64,000 bases of DNA from Corynebacterium testudinoris (GCF_001021045.1 NZ_CP011545.1:248001-312000); one strand, 5' to 3'; positions 25,494-36,808 are shown, numbered from the stretch's first letter. Numbers and translations are program-made. The notes: a model not told the origin generated them from the letters alone.

Positions 25494-25612
25494 CTAACCA
25501 CTGTCACCTGATCGTGCAGCAGACCCAGTCGTCCAGTTTGTGGCTCCGGACCCTGTTCGCGACTTCGCGGAAGTGAACTCGGCTTTCGCTGTCGCCAAGG
25601 CCTCAGAGTGGA

Positions 25613-25628
25613 GTTCCGGTCGCGATCA
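25613..25628 (-). repeat. partial copy of intergenic ATCGCGAC element (copy C)
   Basis: 16 bp identical, in opposite orientation, to the end of the element at 30596-30628. Confidence 0.5.
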
Positions 25629-25678
25629 TTCGCATGTGGACTCAAGTGGGTAAAATCGCCGTCACTTAGAGGAATTTG

Positions 25679-25948
25679 ATGAGGGAGATGATGTCGATGC
25701 CGAGGGAGGTTCTGGACCGCATCGCTGCTTGGCGCCGCTTGTCCGAGGCTGAGCAAGTCGCTTGTCTTCGCGGGCAAGTAGTCGACGAGGTCGTCGGCAA
25801 CATGCGCATGGAGGGTCAGCCGGTCTCTGCTGCGTGGGAGTCGCAGGCTAGGAAGACCACCGCATCCGGCCAAGTTGAGGCTTATTGGCCCACGAGGATT
25901 GACGCGGAGACTCGACGCCGTCTTCAAGGTAAGCGCGCTCCTGCCTAG
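25679..25948 (+). CDS. small protein, possibly VbhA-like antitoxin
   Basis: An 89-residue protein. Residues about 38-62 (VVGNMRMEGQPVSAAWESQA) resemble the C-terminal part of VbhA-type antitoxins, whose short helix with a Glu-Gly blocks Fic AMP-transferases; the usual Ser/Thr four residues before Glu is Asn here. No Fic toxin gene adjoins it, so it would be an orphan. AGAGGA lies 6 nt before ATG 25679, and TAAAAT at 25651-25656 is a candidate -10 box. It lies between the IS and the acyl-CoA synthetase gene. Family assignment is tentative; the gene itself is fairly likely. Confidence 0.55.
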   Translation: MREMMSMPREVLDRIAAWRRLSEAEQVACLRGQVVDEVVGNMRMEGQPVSAAWESQARKTTASGQVEAYWPTRIDAETRRRLQGKRAPA

Positions 25949-26008
25949 GTTTGTTCCGCTGTCTGTTCACCCAGCCTGTTCGTACTGTTTCGTCTGTCAG
26001 TGATGCGA

Positions 26009-27661
26009 TTACTGGGGCAGTAGACGCGGCACAACCTTGCCCGTCTCGTTGCGGGGGAGCTCGTCCATGAAGTGGACGTCTCGGGGGATGGAGTGCTCGG
26101 CGAGGTTGTCGCGGACGTGGGCGCGGATGGCGTCGTCGGTGAGGGCGGCGCCGTGCGCGTTGTCGTCGCGGACGATCCAGACGGCGATGCGTTGGAAGGT
26201 GTTGTCGTCGGGGACTCCGCCGGAGTAGACGTCGGCGATGCCGGGGAGGGCGTCGAGGACGTTGTCGACGGAGCGGGGGTAGACGTTTTCGCCGCCGACG
26301 ATGATCATGTCGTCGGCGCGGCCGAGGACGCGGAGGTGGCCGGTGTCGTCGAGGTAGCCGAGGTCGCCGATGCTGATGAGGCCTTGGGCGTGGTCGAGGG
26401 GGATGGTGGGGTTGGAGTAGCCGACGAGAGTGGTGGAGTTGCGGAGGTAGATGCGGCCTGGGGTGCCGGTGGGGACTTCATTGCCGTGGTCGTCGAGGAT
26501 TTTCAGAGTCGTGCCGGTGGCTATTTCGCCGGAGGTGGTGGGGTCGGCGGCGATTTCTTCAGCGGAGGCGACGGAAGCCAACGTCAATTCGGTGGAGCCG
26601 TAGACGTTGCAGAGGATGGGGCCGAAGCGCTCGATGGTTTCCTCGACGAGGTGGGGGGTGAGGGCGTGGCCGGAGGAGACGATGAATTCGAGGTGGGAGG
26701 TGTCGTAGCGGGCGTTGTCGTCGACTTCGAGGATTTGTTTGAGGAAGACGGGGGAGGTGACCATGGCCTCGAGCTGGTAGGTGTCGATGTCGCGCAGCAC
26801 TTGGGCGGGGTCGAAAATCCGGTGGGTGACTATTGTTCCGCGGGCGGCGAGGGCGATGTTGAGGGCGCCCCAGCCCCAGGTGTGGAAGATCGAGGCGTGG
26901 AGTTGGAGGCGGATGTCGGCGCGCCAGGGGACCTTCTTCAAGATGCCGGCCAGGACGAGGGGCAGGCGTGGTTCGGGGCGGATGACACCTTTGGGGATGC
27001 CGGAGGTGCCAGACGACATGAGGACGATCGGCCCGTGCTTCGGGAAGGTAGGCAGGGTGATGTCGGAGGTGTCCCAGGGTCGGGCGACGATGTCGGCGAG
27101 GCTGGGGTAGGCCGGGGACGGGTCGGTGTGGTGGGCGATGATGATGTGGATCCCGCGGGCGTCGATAAGCGAGGTGTTGAGGCGGCCGAGGAACTCCTCG
27201 TCGATGACGAGGACATTGATGTCATTTTCCTCCAGGCAACCCGAGAGTTGCTCGGGGGAGGAACCGACGTTGAGGAGGTAAATCGCGGCGCCGGCGTAGC
27301 CTTTTGCGGCGAGCGGGTAGACGATGCCGCGGCCGTTGCGGGCCATGACGCCGAGGCGGATCTCGCCGAGCCCGAGGCTGAGGAGGTGGCGGGCGACGGA
27401 CTGAGAGTTGTCGCGGAGCTGGCGGTAGGTGAGCTCGCCGTCATCGTCAATAATCGCGAGGCGGTGAGGGGCGGTGATGTGGCCTTGCTCGACCTCGCGG
27501 GCGGTGGTGAACCAGTATCGGGCCAGGACCGCCGGGGTGGATAACGTCGTCGCCGCGCCGCTGCGGAGGCTGACGATTCCGGACCGGAGGACGGAGGGGA
27601 CGAACTCGCCGAGGGCTCGGGCGGTGGCGGCCGATTCGCGGAGGCGGCTGAGGCTAAACAC
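26009..27661 (-). CDS. acyl-CoA synthetase / AMP-dependent ligase
   Basis: ANL-superfamily adenylating enzyme. The P-loop-like motif SSGTSGIPKG is followed by YGSTE (adenine site), the hinge-region GDLGYLDDTGHLRVLGRADD and C-terminal Lys in RNETGKVVP. It probably activates a fatty or related carboxylic acid with ATP and CoA; the chain length is unknown. The frame extends to GTG 27703, but that lies on a candidate -10 box (TAGCGT on the minus strand), whereas GTG 27661 has AAAGGAG about 10 nt upstream. It is divergent from a secreted SGNH hydrolase across a palindrome-rich region, suggesting joint control of release and activation of a lipid acid. Confidence 0.86.
   Translation of the reverse strand: MFSLSRLRESAATARALGEFVPSVLRSGIVSLRSGAATTLSTPAVLARYWFTTAREVEQGHITAPHRLAIIDDDGELTYRQLRDNSQSVARHLLSLGLGEIRLGVMARNGRGIVYPLAAKGYAGAAIYLLNVGSSPEQLSGCLEENDINVLVIDEEFLGRLNTSLIDARGIHIIIAHHTDPSPAYPSLADIVARPWDTSDITLPTFPKHGPIVLMSSGTSGIPKGVIRPEPRLPLVLAGILKKVPWRADIRLQLHASIFHTWGWGALNIALAARGTIVTHRIFDPAQVLRDIDTYQLEAMVTSPVFLKQILEVDDNARYDTSHLEFIVSSGHALTPHLVEETIERFGPILCNVYGSTELTLASVASAEEIAADPTTSGEIATGTTLKILDDHGNEVPTGTPGRIYLRNSTTLVGYSNPTIPLDHAQGLISIGDLGYLDDTGHLRVLGRADDMIIVGGENVYPRSVDNVLDALPGIADVYSGGVPDDNTFQRIAVWIVRDDNAHGAALTDDAIRAHVRDNLAEHSIPRDVHFMDELPRNETGKVVPRLLPQ
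27161..27170 (+). repeat. dispersed motif GTCGATAAGC, copy 7
   Basis: Exact copy antisense to the acyl-CoA synthetase gene, which reads Leu-Ile-Asp here; 5' flank CGCGGGC. Confidence 0.8.
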
Positions 27662-27719
27662 GAGGAATGTGCTCCTTTGTGGTGGAGATGTGCTCCCCAC
27701 CACGCTAGTTTGTAGGTAC

Positions 27720-27777
27720 TAAGTAACGCTACTTACATATTCAACGACTTAACATACGTTACGGTAACGTAAGTTAC
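27720..27777. promoter_or_regulatory. palindrome cluster (candidate operators) between acyl-CoA synthetase and SGNH hydrolase genes
   Basis: Three related palindromes: TAAGTA-ACGC-TACTTA (27720-27735), TACGTTAC-G-GTAACGTA (27755-27771) and GTAAC-GTAA-GTTAC (27764-27777). They share GTAAC/GTTAC half-sites. The region is AT-rich and contains both divergent promoters, so a TetR-type repressor controlling both genes is likely; none is encoded next to it. Confidence 0.65.
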
Positions 27778-27807
27778 CTGATCTCGATGACTCTAAGGAT
27801 GCCTCGC

Positions 27808-28665
27808 ATGCAGTTCCGACTCGCCGGCGCCGCCGCCCGCCGCTTCGCCCTCATAGGGTCCGCCGTGATCCTCCTCGCGGGAGTGATCTTCGCCCCGGCG
27901 TCCCACGCACAGCAGCGTAACCTGGTCGTTTTCGGTGATTCGATCATCGCCGATACCCCGACGCCGCAGTATTTGGCCAACCGAGTCGGCAGCCTCAGCT
28001 CCGGCTCCTCGGACGCTCCCGGGTCCAGCGCCGGAGAATGCCCGACCTCGGCCAACAACTACGGCATCCGCGCCGGGTACAAGCTCGGGCTCCCGGCCTG
28101 GGACTACTCCTGCGCCGGCACCACGTCGATTTCCAATGGCCCGCAGTTCTCCCGCCAGGTCGATCGCGCCCTGGACACGGGCGCGCTGACCCCGGCGACT
28201 GCCCGCGTGATCGTCACCACTGGCTTCAATGACACGTACAACAACTCCGGCCAGGCCGATGAGGTCATTCGCGCTCGCTTCGTCGACGCCATGGCCCCGC
28301 AGATCCAGCGCATCAAGTCCGCTGCCCCCAATGCTCGCATCCAGATCGTCGGCTACTCCGCCATCACGGATGGCGGGAACGTCTGCCTGGTCCATGTTGG
28401 TGCCAACATCCACGACCGCACTCCGGCCCCGCAGGTCTCCCGCTGGGAGAACCTCGCCCAGGGTATGCAGTCCGACTTGGCGCGCGCCACGGGCACTCAG
28501 TTCATTGATATGAAGCCGCACACCTGGGGAAATAGCATGTGCGCCCCCGACGGTCAGCGCACCTGGGCCGGTCTCATCGACTTCCATGCGGGCCCCGGCA
28601 ACATGCCCATCCACATGACGTCCGCCGGGCATGAGAAGGTCGCCGACGTCATCGCGGCGTCCTAG
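27808..28665 (+). CDS. secreted SGNH/GDSL hydrolase (esterase or lipase)
   Basis: A 285-residue protein with a signal peptide (RR near the N-terminus, hydrophobic core to about residue 30, cleavage after SHA). The SGNH blocks are visible: GDSI with Ser45, a Gly block, GFND with the Asn, and SAGH with His275. It should hydrolyse an ester outside the cytoplasm, for example a lipid ester. Several cysteines suggest disulfides. ATG 27808 has AAGGA 8 nt upstream; in-frame ATGs at 27787 and 27799 are alternatives with worse spacing. Confidence 0.87.
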   Translation: MQFRLAGAAARRFALIGSAVILLAGVIFAPASHAQQRNLVVFGDSIIADTPTPQYLANRVGSLSSGSSDAPGSSAGECPTSANNYGIRAGYKLGLPAWDYSCAGTTSISNGPQFSRQVDRALDTGALTPATARVIVTTGFNDTYNNSGQADEVIRARFVDAMAPQIQRIKSAAPNARIQIVGYSAITDGGNVCLVHVGANIHDRTPAPQVSRWENLAQGMQSDLARATGTQFIDMKPHTWGNSMCAPDGQRTWAGLIDFHAGPGNMPIHMTSAGHEKVADVIAAS

Positions 28666-28741
28666 ACTCGGGCCCACACGGCGGCTCGATCAGTACCCTG
28701 GGGACTTAACTAAATCCACCCCACGCAAGGAGCTGATCGAG

Positions 28742-29848
28742 ATGAGCACCACTGTTACCGGGATTATCGCCCGCACCAAGGGCGCACCGGTAGAGACAAC
28801 CGAGATTGTTATCCCCGATCCGGGTCCGCATGATGTTGTCGTCGCCATTCAGGCGTGCGGCGTCTGCCACACGGACCTGGCCTATCGGGATGGCGATATC
28901 GCCGACGAGTTCCCGTTCCTGCTGGGCCACGAGGCCGCGGGCGTCGTCGAAGAGGTCGGCGATCAGGTCACCCACGTGCAGCCGGGGGACTTTGTCATCC
29001 TCAACTGGCGTGCGGTGTGCGGCGAGTGCCGGGCGTGCCGCAAGGGCGAGCCGAAGTACTGCTTTAACACCCACAACGCGTCGAAGAAGATGACGCTGAC
29101 CGATGGCACTGAACTCAGCCCGGCGCTGGGTATCGGGGCGTTCGCGGAGAAAACCCTCGTCCACGAGGGGCAGTGCACCAAGGTCAACCCGGAGGAAGAT
29201 CCGGCCGCGGCGGGCCTGCTCGGGTGCGGCATCATGGCCGGCTTGGGCGCAGCCGTGAATACTGCCGATATCCAGCGTGGCGAATCAGTCGCGGTCTTCG
29301 GCCTCGGCGGAGTCGGCATGGCGGCCATCGCGGGCGCGAAGCTGGCCGGTGCGACGACGATCATCGGCGTGGACATCGATCCCCGCAAGCTGGAACTGGC
29401 GAAAGAATTCGGCGCCACCGATACGATCAATTCCTCCGAGTACAGCGGCGAGGGTGAGAACAACGGAGTCGTGGCCAAGGTCCGCGAACTCACCGGCGGC
29501 TTCGGCGCCGATGTGACTATCGACGCCGTCGGCATCATGCCCACCTGGCAGCAAGCGTTCTACTCCCGCGACCATGCCGGTCGCATGGTCATGGTCGGCG
29601 TCCCCAACCTCACCTCGCGTATCGATGTCCCCGCCATCGACTTCTACGGCCGTGGCGGCTCCCTGCGCCCCGCCTGGTACGGCGATTGCTTGCCCGAACG
29701 TGATTTCCCCACCTACGTCGACCTTCACCTCCAGGGCCGCTTTCCGCTGGGCAAGTTCGTCTCCGAAAAGGTCGGCCTCAATGACGTCGAGGAGGCTTTC
29801 GCCACCATGAAAGCCGGCGATGTCCTGCGATCGGTGGTGGTCCTCTAA
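28742..29848 (+). CDS. fadH: mycothiol-dependent formaldehyde dehydrogenase / zinc alcohol dehydrogenase
   Basis: A 368-residue class III-like zinc dehydrogenase. Catalytic zinc ligands are Cys42 (CGVCHTD) and His63-Glu64 (GHE); structural zinc cysteines are 93, 96, 99 and 107. The NAD-binding motif is GLGGVG. Similarity is strongest to actinobacterial S-(hydroxymethyl)mycothiol dehydrogenase (FadH/MscR), which oxidises the formaldehyde-mycothiol adduct and reduces S-nitrosomycothiol. The AAGGAG ribosome-binding site precedes ATG 28742. The stop overlaps the next start (TAATG), so the partner hydrolase is co-translated. Confidence 0.88.
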   Translation: MSTTVTGIIARTKGAPVETTEIVIPDPGPHDVVVAIQACGVCHTDLAYRDGDIADEFPFLLGHEAAGVVEEVGDQVTHVQPGDFVILNWRAVCGECRACRKGEPKYCFNTHNASKKMTLTDGTELSPALGIGAFAEKTLVHEGQCTKVNPEEDPAAAGLLGCGIMAGLGAAVNTADIQRGESVAVFGLGGVGMAAIAGAKLAGATTIIGVDIDPRKLELAKEFGATDTINSSEYSGEGENNGVVAKVRELTGGFGADVTIDAVGIMPTWQQAFYSRDHAGRMVMVGVPNLTSRIDVPAIDFYGRGGSLRPAWYGDCLPERDFPTYVDLHLQGRFPLGKFVSEKVGLNDVEEAFATMKAGDVLRSVVVL

Positions 29849-30477
29849 TGAGCACCCTGCGCATTGATCACGTGGAAACCACCGGCACCTTCGCCCTTGA
29901 TGGCGGCGAGTGGCAGGTGGACAACAACATCTGGCTCGTCGGCGACGACTCCGAGGTCTATATTATCGACGCCGCGCACGACGCCGCCCCCATCATCGAT
30001 GCGGTCGGCGGGCGCAAGGTCAAGGGCATCCTGTGCACCCACGGGCACAACGATCACATCACTGTGGCACCCGAGCTCTCCGAGCTTCTCGACGCCCCCA
30101 TCCTCCTCCACCCCGGCGATCTCATGCTGTGGCAGGACACCCACCCCACCCTCGAACCGGAAACCATGCACGACGGCCAGGTCTTCCACATTGCGGGCAC
30201 CGACATCCAGGTGCTCAACACCCCAGGCCATTCCCCAGGATCGTGCTGCCTCTACCTCCCCGAGGCCGGCGAACTCTTCTCCGGAGACACCCTCTTCCAG
30301 GGCGGGCCAGGGGCAACGGGTCGCAGCTACTCCTCCTTTGACACCATCATCGAGTCACTGCAGCGCTCCGTGCTTGACCTACCGCCCGAGACGATCGTGC
30401 GCACCGGCCACGGCGACCACACCACCGTCGGCGCGGAGGCCCCGCACCTCGAAGAGTGGATCCGCCGGGGCCACTAA
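29848..30477 (+). CDS. metallo-beta-lactamase-fold hydrolase
   Basis: A 209-residue MBL-fold protein with THGHNDH (His65, His67, Asp69, His70), a second metal-ligand His in NTPGHSPGS, and SGDTLF. It is a glyoxalase-II-like thioester hydrolase by architecture. Translational coupling to the mycothiol-dependent formaldehyde dehydrogenase suggests it hydrolyses S-formylmycothiol or a related mycothiol thioester. This gene pair is conserved in mycothiol-producing Actinobacteria. Confidence 0.87.
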   Translation: MSTLRIDHVETTGTFALDGGEWQVDNNIWLVGDDSEVYIIDAAHDAAPIIDAVGGRKVKGILCTHGHNDHITVAPELSELLDAPILLHPGDLMLWQDTHPTLEPETMHDGQVFHIAGTDIQVLNTPGHSPGSCCLYLPEAGELFSGDTLFQGGPGATGRSYSSFDTIIESLQRSVLDLPPETIVRTGHGDHTTVGAEAPHLEEWIRRGH

Positions 30478-30495
30478 ACACGAGATGCGTGGGTT

Positions 30496-30590
30496 GGGGT
30501 GCCAAAATTCTCTAGAATGAATAGTAGTATCTAGCGTTTCCGCAGGTCGCGGGAAATCGCATTTCGCATTCTAGAGAATTTTGGCACCCC
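30496..30590. repeat. 24-bp perfect inverted repeat with 47-nt spacer
   Basis: Arms at 30496-30519 and 30567-30590 (GGGGTGCCAAAATTCTCTAG... and complement) are perfectly complementary. AT-rich arm interiors differ from the surrounding DNA. It lies in the gap between the MBL-fold gene and the epimerase-like gene and could be a small non-autonomous element or a large RNA hairpin that separates the two transcripts. Confidence 0.85.
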
Positions 30591-30595
30591 GCACC

Positions 30596-30628
30596 GTGAT
30601 CGCGACGCCCTGATCGCGACCGGAACCA
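30596..30628 (+). repeat. intergenic ATCGCGAC element, copy B
   Basis: A 33-bp element with two ATCGCGAC copies 14 bp apart, 29 of 33 positions identical to the element at 14781-14813. It directly adjoins the 24-bp inverted repeat. Confidence 0.65.
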
Positions 30629-30651
30629 CGTCCCCGGATCGGACGCGCTGT

Positions 30652-31964
<1,313 letters not shown>

Positions 31965-32657
31965 TTAAAGCCTCCTGGAAAGCATGCCGTCGGCCAAAAT
32001 GTTCACGCCGTTGATGAGGGATTGGCCCTTGCTCATCGAGTATTCGGTGTAGAGAATATCGACGGGCTCCTCGGCCACGCGCCAGTGTTTATCGGAGATC
32101 ATCGAGACGATTTCGGACGCATGAGACATGCCGTTCATCCGGATGTTCATCTCATCAGCGACCTTCTTGTTGAAGGCGCGCAGGCCGTTGTGCGCATCCG
32201 ACAGCCCGAGGCGACGAGTGGTCGGGGAGAGCATGACCACGGTCTTGAGCACGAGGCGCTTGATCAACGGCACCTGATCGTCCGCCGCGCGAGGGCGACC
32301 GAAGCGGGTGCCCACGACGATGTCCAGCGGTTCGGTGCGAAGGCGCTCCACCATGCGGACCACGTCCTTGACCTGGTGTTGGCCGTCGGCGTCGAAGGTG
32401 ACAAAGTACTTCGCCCCCGGTTGCTTGCGCGCATACTCGATGCCGGTCTGAATGGCGGCGCCTTGGCCTAGGTTCACCGGGTGATTGACCAGGTGAGCGC
32501 CGCCCGCCTTGATCTTTTCGGCGGAATCATCGGGGGAGCCGTCGTTCACGGCGACGATGTTGGGAAACGTCTTCCGCGCGTTCTCGATGACATCCTGAAT
32601 CACGGTGCCCTCGTTGTAGCACGGGATGATTAGCCAGGTGTCTTGAAATTGCTCCAC
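31965..32657 (-). CDS. family 2 glycosyltransferase, dolichol-phosphate mannosyltransferase-like
   Basis: A 230-residue GT-A fold protein with the nucleotide-sugar region IIPCYNEG (about residues 10-17), VNDGSPDDS and the metal-binding TFDADGQH. This pattern fits synthases of polyprenyl-phosphate sugars. There is no C-terminal membrane domain; the DUF2304 protein encoded next may supply the membrane part. It is downstream of the rml genes with a 63-bp gap, so may be a separate unit. Confidence 0.85.
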   Translation of the reverse strand: MEQFQDTWLIIPCYNEGTVIQDVIENARKTFPNIVAVNDGSPDDSAEKIKAGGAHLVNHPVNLGQGAAIQTGIEYARKQPGAKYFVTFDADGQHQVKDVVRMVERLRTEPLDIVVGTRFGRPRAADDQVPLIKRLVLKTVVMLSPTTRRLGLSDAHNGLRAFNKKVADEMNIRMNGMSHASEIVSMISDKHWRVAEEPVDILYTEYSMSKGQSLINGVNILADGMLSRRL

Positions 32658-32720
32658 AATTCCGAGACTCTACCGCAGATTTCCCGACCGCCGGGGCAAG
32701 GATCTGGCGAGTTGGGAAAT

Positions 32721-33560
32721 CTAGCGGTGGAAGAGACGGGAATATACCCTCGTGAGCAGCGCCGTTGGTAGGAGTCGGTAGGCCGTGCGGACGATCAAGT
32801 TGAGCACTGCGCGCGGCCGGGAGATCAGGCCGTAGCGGACCAGATTGTCCTGCATCTGCTTCTCGGCGGCGAACATTCCTTTGCCGGTGCGGCGCTCAAA
32901 TTGGGCGGCGGAGGTGCGGAAGTAGGTGAGCGGTTCGGTGAGATTGTGGAAGCGAGCGCCGGAGGCGAGTAGCCGGGCCCAGAGGTCGTAGTCCTCCATG
33001 TGGTGGACGTCGCGGTAGCCGCCAGCGGACTTTACGTCGGCCACCTTCATCATCACGGAGGGGTGGTTGACCGGGGAGTTGAGGAGGGCATAGCGGGCGA
33101 TGGCGTCGTGGGTTTCGGGAAGTGCGCGGGTCTTGGTGGCGGCAGCCGCGAGGTCACCCGTGGAGTGCCAGGCGTCGTCGTCGAACTCACGCATTGCTGT
33201 TCCCAGGACGGCGACATCGGGATGCTCCGACAACCAGGCCAATTGAACGTCCAGGCGTTCGGGTGCGGCGATGTCATCGGTATCGAGACGTGCCACGTAG
33301 GTGCTGGTGAGGGTGTTGAGGCCGGCCTGGAGGGCTTTGCCCAGCCCGCTGTTGGTGGACAAGCGGACGCGCCGCAGCTCAGGGTGGGCGGCGCCGTGGG
33401 AATCAAGAACCTCGTTGAGGTCAGCTGTCAGTGGTCCGTCCTCGACCATGACTACTTCGTCGGCGGGGCGCGTCTGGGCCCACAGGCTGTCTAGCGCGGC
33501 TGCCAACTCCACCGGGCTGCTGCCGCGGTAGACGGAAAGGAGTACGGAGACTTCGGGCAT
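32721..33560 (-). CDS. family 2 glycosyltransferase
   Basis: A 279-residue GT-A glycosyltransferase with VSVLLSVYRG at the N-terminus, DGPL, the DxD-type RLDTDDIAAP and an acceptor-side HHMEDYDLWARLL. It is probably cytoplasmic and membrane-associated through a basic C-terminus. The start (ATG 33560) is 11 bp after rmlA, so it is the fourth gene of the rmlB-rmlCD-rmlA operon and could use dTDP-rhamnose or build on the rhamnose-containing linker. An in-frame extension to 34229 reads through rmlA in the wrong frame and was discarded. Confidence 0.85.
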   Translation of the reverse strand: MPEVSVLLSVYRGSSPVELAAALDSLWAQTRPADEVVMVEDGPLTADLNEVLDSHGAAHPELRRVRLSTNSGLGKALQAGLNTLTSTYVARLDTDDIAAPERLDVQLAWLSEHPDVAVLGTAMREFDDDAWHSTGDLAAAATKTRALPETHDAIARYALLNSPVNHPSVMMKVADVKSAGGYRDVHHMEDYDLWARLLASGARFHNLTEPLTYFRTSAAQFERRTGKGMFAAEKQMQDNLVRYGLISRPRAVLNLIVRTAYRLLPTALLTRVYSRLFHR

Positions 33561-33571
33561 GCTGTCAGATC

Positions 33572-34438
33572 CTAGCCGTCGTGCGCGACATTGAGCAGGT
33601 ACTCCCCGTATCCCGACTTCAGCAATGGTTGGGCCAGGGCTTCGAGGGCGGTGGCGTTGATGAAGCCTTCGCGGTAGGCGGCGACTTCGGGGGAGCCGAT
33701 GATGGTGCCGGTGCGTTTTTGGATGACTTCGATGTATGAGGAGGCTTCGCTCATGGAGTCGACGGTGCCGGTGTCGAGCCAGACGTCGCCTCGTTGGAGG
33801 CGTTGGACGTGGAGTTCGCCGAGGTTGAGGTAGGCGTCGTTGACGGCGGTGATTTCTAGTTCGCCGCGTTCGCTGGGTTGGATGTGGCGGGCGATGTCGA
33901 TGACGCGGTTGTCGTAGAAGTAGAGGCCGACGACGGCGTAGTTGGATTTCGGGTCGGCTGGTTTTTCTTCGATGGAGAGGGCGTGCCCGGCGGTGTCGAA
34001 TTCGACGACGCCGTAGCGTTCTGGGTCGGAGACTTCGTAGGCGAAGACGATGCCGCCGTGGGGGTTGCGGCATTGTGGGAGACTGCTGGTGAATTGGTAG
34101 CCCTCGAAGATGTTGTCGCCGAGGACGAGGGCGACGTCGTCGTTGCCGATGAAGTCGGCGCCGATGAGGAAGGCTTGTGCCAGGCCTTCGGGGGCGGGTT
34201 GGACGGCGTAGTCGAGCATGATGCCCCATTGGGAGCCGTCGCCAAGCAGCCGTTGGAAGCTGGGTTGGTCGTCGGGTGTGGTGATGACGAGGATTTCCCG
34301 GATGCCCGCCTGCATGAGGGTGGACAGCGGGTAGTAGATCATGGGCTTGTCATAGATCGGCATGAGCTGTTTGCTGATGCCCTGGGTGATCGGTGCGAGC
34401 CGCGTCCCGGATCCGCCGGCCAAGATGATGCCCTTCAT
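33572..34438 (-). CDS. rmlA: glucose-1-phosphate thymidylyltransferase
   Basis: A 288-residue nucleotidyltransferase: [18 protein letters not shown] at the N-terminus is the dTTP-binding loop, with [16 protein letters not shown] and LGDNIFEG. It makes dTDP-glucose from glucose-1-phosphate and dTTP, the first step of dTDP-L-rhamnose synthesis. ATG 34438 overlaps the rmlCD stop by 4 bp. Rhamnose is essential in the arabinogalactan-peptidoglycan linker of Mycobacteriales. Confidence 0.95.
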   Translation of the reverse strand: MKGIILAGGSGTRLAPITQGISKQLMPIYDKPMIYYPLSTLMQAGIREILVITTPDDQPSFQRLLGDGSQWGIMLDYAVQPAPEGLAQAFLIGADFIGNDDVALVLGDNIFEGYQFTSSLPQCRNPHGGIVFAYEVSDPERYGVVEFDTAGHALSIEEKPADPKSNYAVVGLYFYDNRVIDIARHIQPSERGELEITAVNDAYLNLGELHVQRLQRGDVWLDTGTVDSMSEASSYIEVIQKRTGTIIGSPEVAAYREGFINATALEALAQPLLKSGYGEYLLNVAHDG

Positions 34439-35775
34439 GACAGATATCGTGCCAGGCCGTCGCGCCACGGGCGGGGAGCAAATCCCGTTGCTTCGATCTT
34501 CGTCAGATCGAGAGTGCTTATCGACGGCCGCGGGGCATGCGGTCGTCCCTCAAAGTACTGGGTCGTGCTCACCGGGTGCACGGCACCCGGGTCGTGGCCG
34601 AGGAGGGCGAAAGTCTCGCGAGCGAGCTCGTCCCAGGCGATCTCGTCGCCGGAGTTGCTGAGGTTATAGGTCCCGTACGCAGGTGTGGTGGCCAGGAGGT
34701 GGGCGATGCCGTGGGCGAGATCGTCGGTGAAGGTGGGGCGCCCGCGTTGGTCGTTGACCACGTGGGGTTCGACGCCCTTAGCGGCGAGCTGCGCCATGGT
34801 GTCCACGAAGTTGGTGCCTTCGCCGACGACCCAGCCGGTGCGGACGATGTAGTGGCGCGGGCAGGTGGCTACGGCGAGGTCACCGGCGGCCTTGGACTGC
34901 CCGTAGACCCCGAGCGGGCTGAGCGGATCGGTTTCGAGGTAGGGCCGGGTGGTTTCTCCGTCGAAGACGTAATCGGAGGACAGGTGCACGAGGGTGAGGT
35001 TGTTGTCGGCGGCGATGCGCGCCAGCTTCATGGGGCCTTCGGCGTTGACCTGCCAGGCGCGGGCTCGGTCGGTTTCGGCCCGGTCCACGTCGGTGTAGGC
35101 GGCGGCGTTAATGATCGCGGAGTACTGCCGCCACGGCCGCTCCGGGGGATTGGTGATGTCGAGTTCTTCCCGCGTGCAGAACTGCGCGTTGGGGAGGACG
35201 CGCCGCAGGGCGCGGCCGACCTGCCCGTCGGCCCCGGTGACGAGGACGCGGCGGGGCGGGAGGGGGGAGGCGTCGATAAGCGAAGGGTGGCTTCGGTCCT
35301 TACCGGAGATCTCCGTCGGCTCCAGGGGCCACTTGATGAGGTTGAGGTTGACGTTGGCGTAGTTGCCCTGCGGTGACCAATGGTCGTTGACCAGGTAAAT
35401 GTAGGTCGTGGCATCCTCGAGAGCCTGGAAGCCGTTGGCCACGCCGCGGGGCACGAACACACCCGTCGCGGGGTTGATCTCGACCTCGTGGGTCTGGCCA
35501 TACGTCGGTGACCCTTCGCGCAGATCGCACCAAGCGCCGTGGACGCGGCCCGTGGCCACCGAGACCAGCTTGTCCCAGGGCTCGGCGTGCAGACCGCGGG
35601 TGACGCCACGCTTGGCGTTGAAAGAGACGTTGCTCTGGACCGGCCGGAAATCAGGCAGCCCGGCGGCGAGCATCTTCTCCCGCTGCCAGTTCTCCTTGAA
35701 CCAGCCGCGGTTATCGCCTCGGACGTCGAGGTCGATGATGAGCAGCCCCTCGATGGGCGTGTGATGAACCCGCAT
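34435..35775 (-). CDS. rmlCD: fused dTDP-4-dehydrorhamnose 3,5-epimerase / reductase (RmlC-RmlD)
   Basis: A 446-residue two-domain protein. Residues 1-165 are a cupin epimerase of the RmlC type with [15 protein letters not shown] and [13 protein letters not shown]. Residues about 175-446 are RmlD with NAD(P)-binding [14 protein letters not shown] and [12 protein letters not shown]. It performs the third and fourth steps of dTDP-L-rhamnose synthesis in one chain. The fusion is typical of corynebacteria and separate in most bacteria. Two copies of the dispersed 10-mer lie in it (34516 and 35272). Confidence 0.94.
   Translation of the reverse strand: MRVHHTPIEGLLIIDLDVRGDNRGWFKENWQREKMLAAGLPDFRPVQSNVSFNAKRGVTRGLHAEPWDKLVSVATGRVHGAWCDLREGSPTYGQTHEVEINPATGVFVPRGVANGFQALEDATTYIYLVNDHWSPQGNYANVNLNLIKWPLEPTEISGKDRSHPSLIDASPLPPRRVLVTGADGQVGRALRRVLPNAQFCTREELDITNPPERPWRQYSAIINAAAYTDVDRAETDRARAWQVNAEGPMKLARIAADNNLTLVHLSSDYVFDGETTRPYLETDPLSPLGVYGQSKAAGDLAVATCPRHYIVRTGWVVGEGTNFVDTMAQLAAKGVEPHVVNDQRGRPTFTDDLAHGIAHLLATTPAYGTYNLSNSGDEIAWDELARETFALLGHDPGAVHPVSTTQYFEGRPHAPRPSISTLDLTKIEATGFAPRPWRDGLARYLS
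34516..34525 (-). repeat. dispersed motif GTCGATAAGC, copy 8
   Basis: Exact copy in the sense strand of rmlCD, read as Ser-Ile-Ser using ATA; 5' flank CGCGGCC. Confidence 0.8.
35272..35281 (+). repeat. dispersed motif GTCGATAAGC, copy 9
   Basis: Exact copy antisense to rmlCD, which reads Leu-Ile-Asp in the inter-domain linker; 5' flank GGGAGGC. Confidence 0.8.
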
Positions 35776-36800
<1,025 letters not shown>

Positions 36801-36808
36801 CGTTGCCA

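Larger units (their letters stand above)
24231..25527 (+). mobile_element. complete IS3-family insertion sequence, 1297 bp
   Basis: Perfect 26-bp terminal inverted repeats at 24231-24256 and 25502-25527 begin TGGGTCTGCTGCACGATCAG and enclose two transposase genes. Both reading frames are intact, so the element may be active. The flanking bases (CTAG before, GTCG after) do not form a target duplication. The inserted region lies downstream of tRNA-Thr. Confidence 0.93.

Noticed and set aside
26072..27544. Long acidic open frame antisense to the acyl-CoA synthetase gene
   Set aside because: Gly/Asp/Val-rich shadow of a GC-rich gene on the other strand, without start signals or family resemblance.
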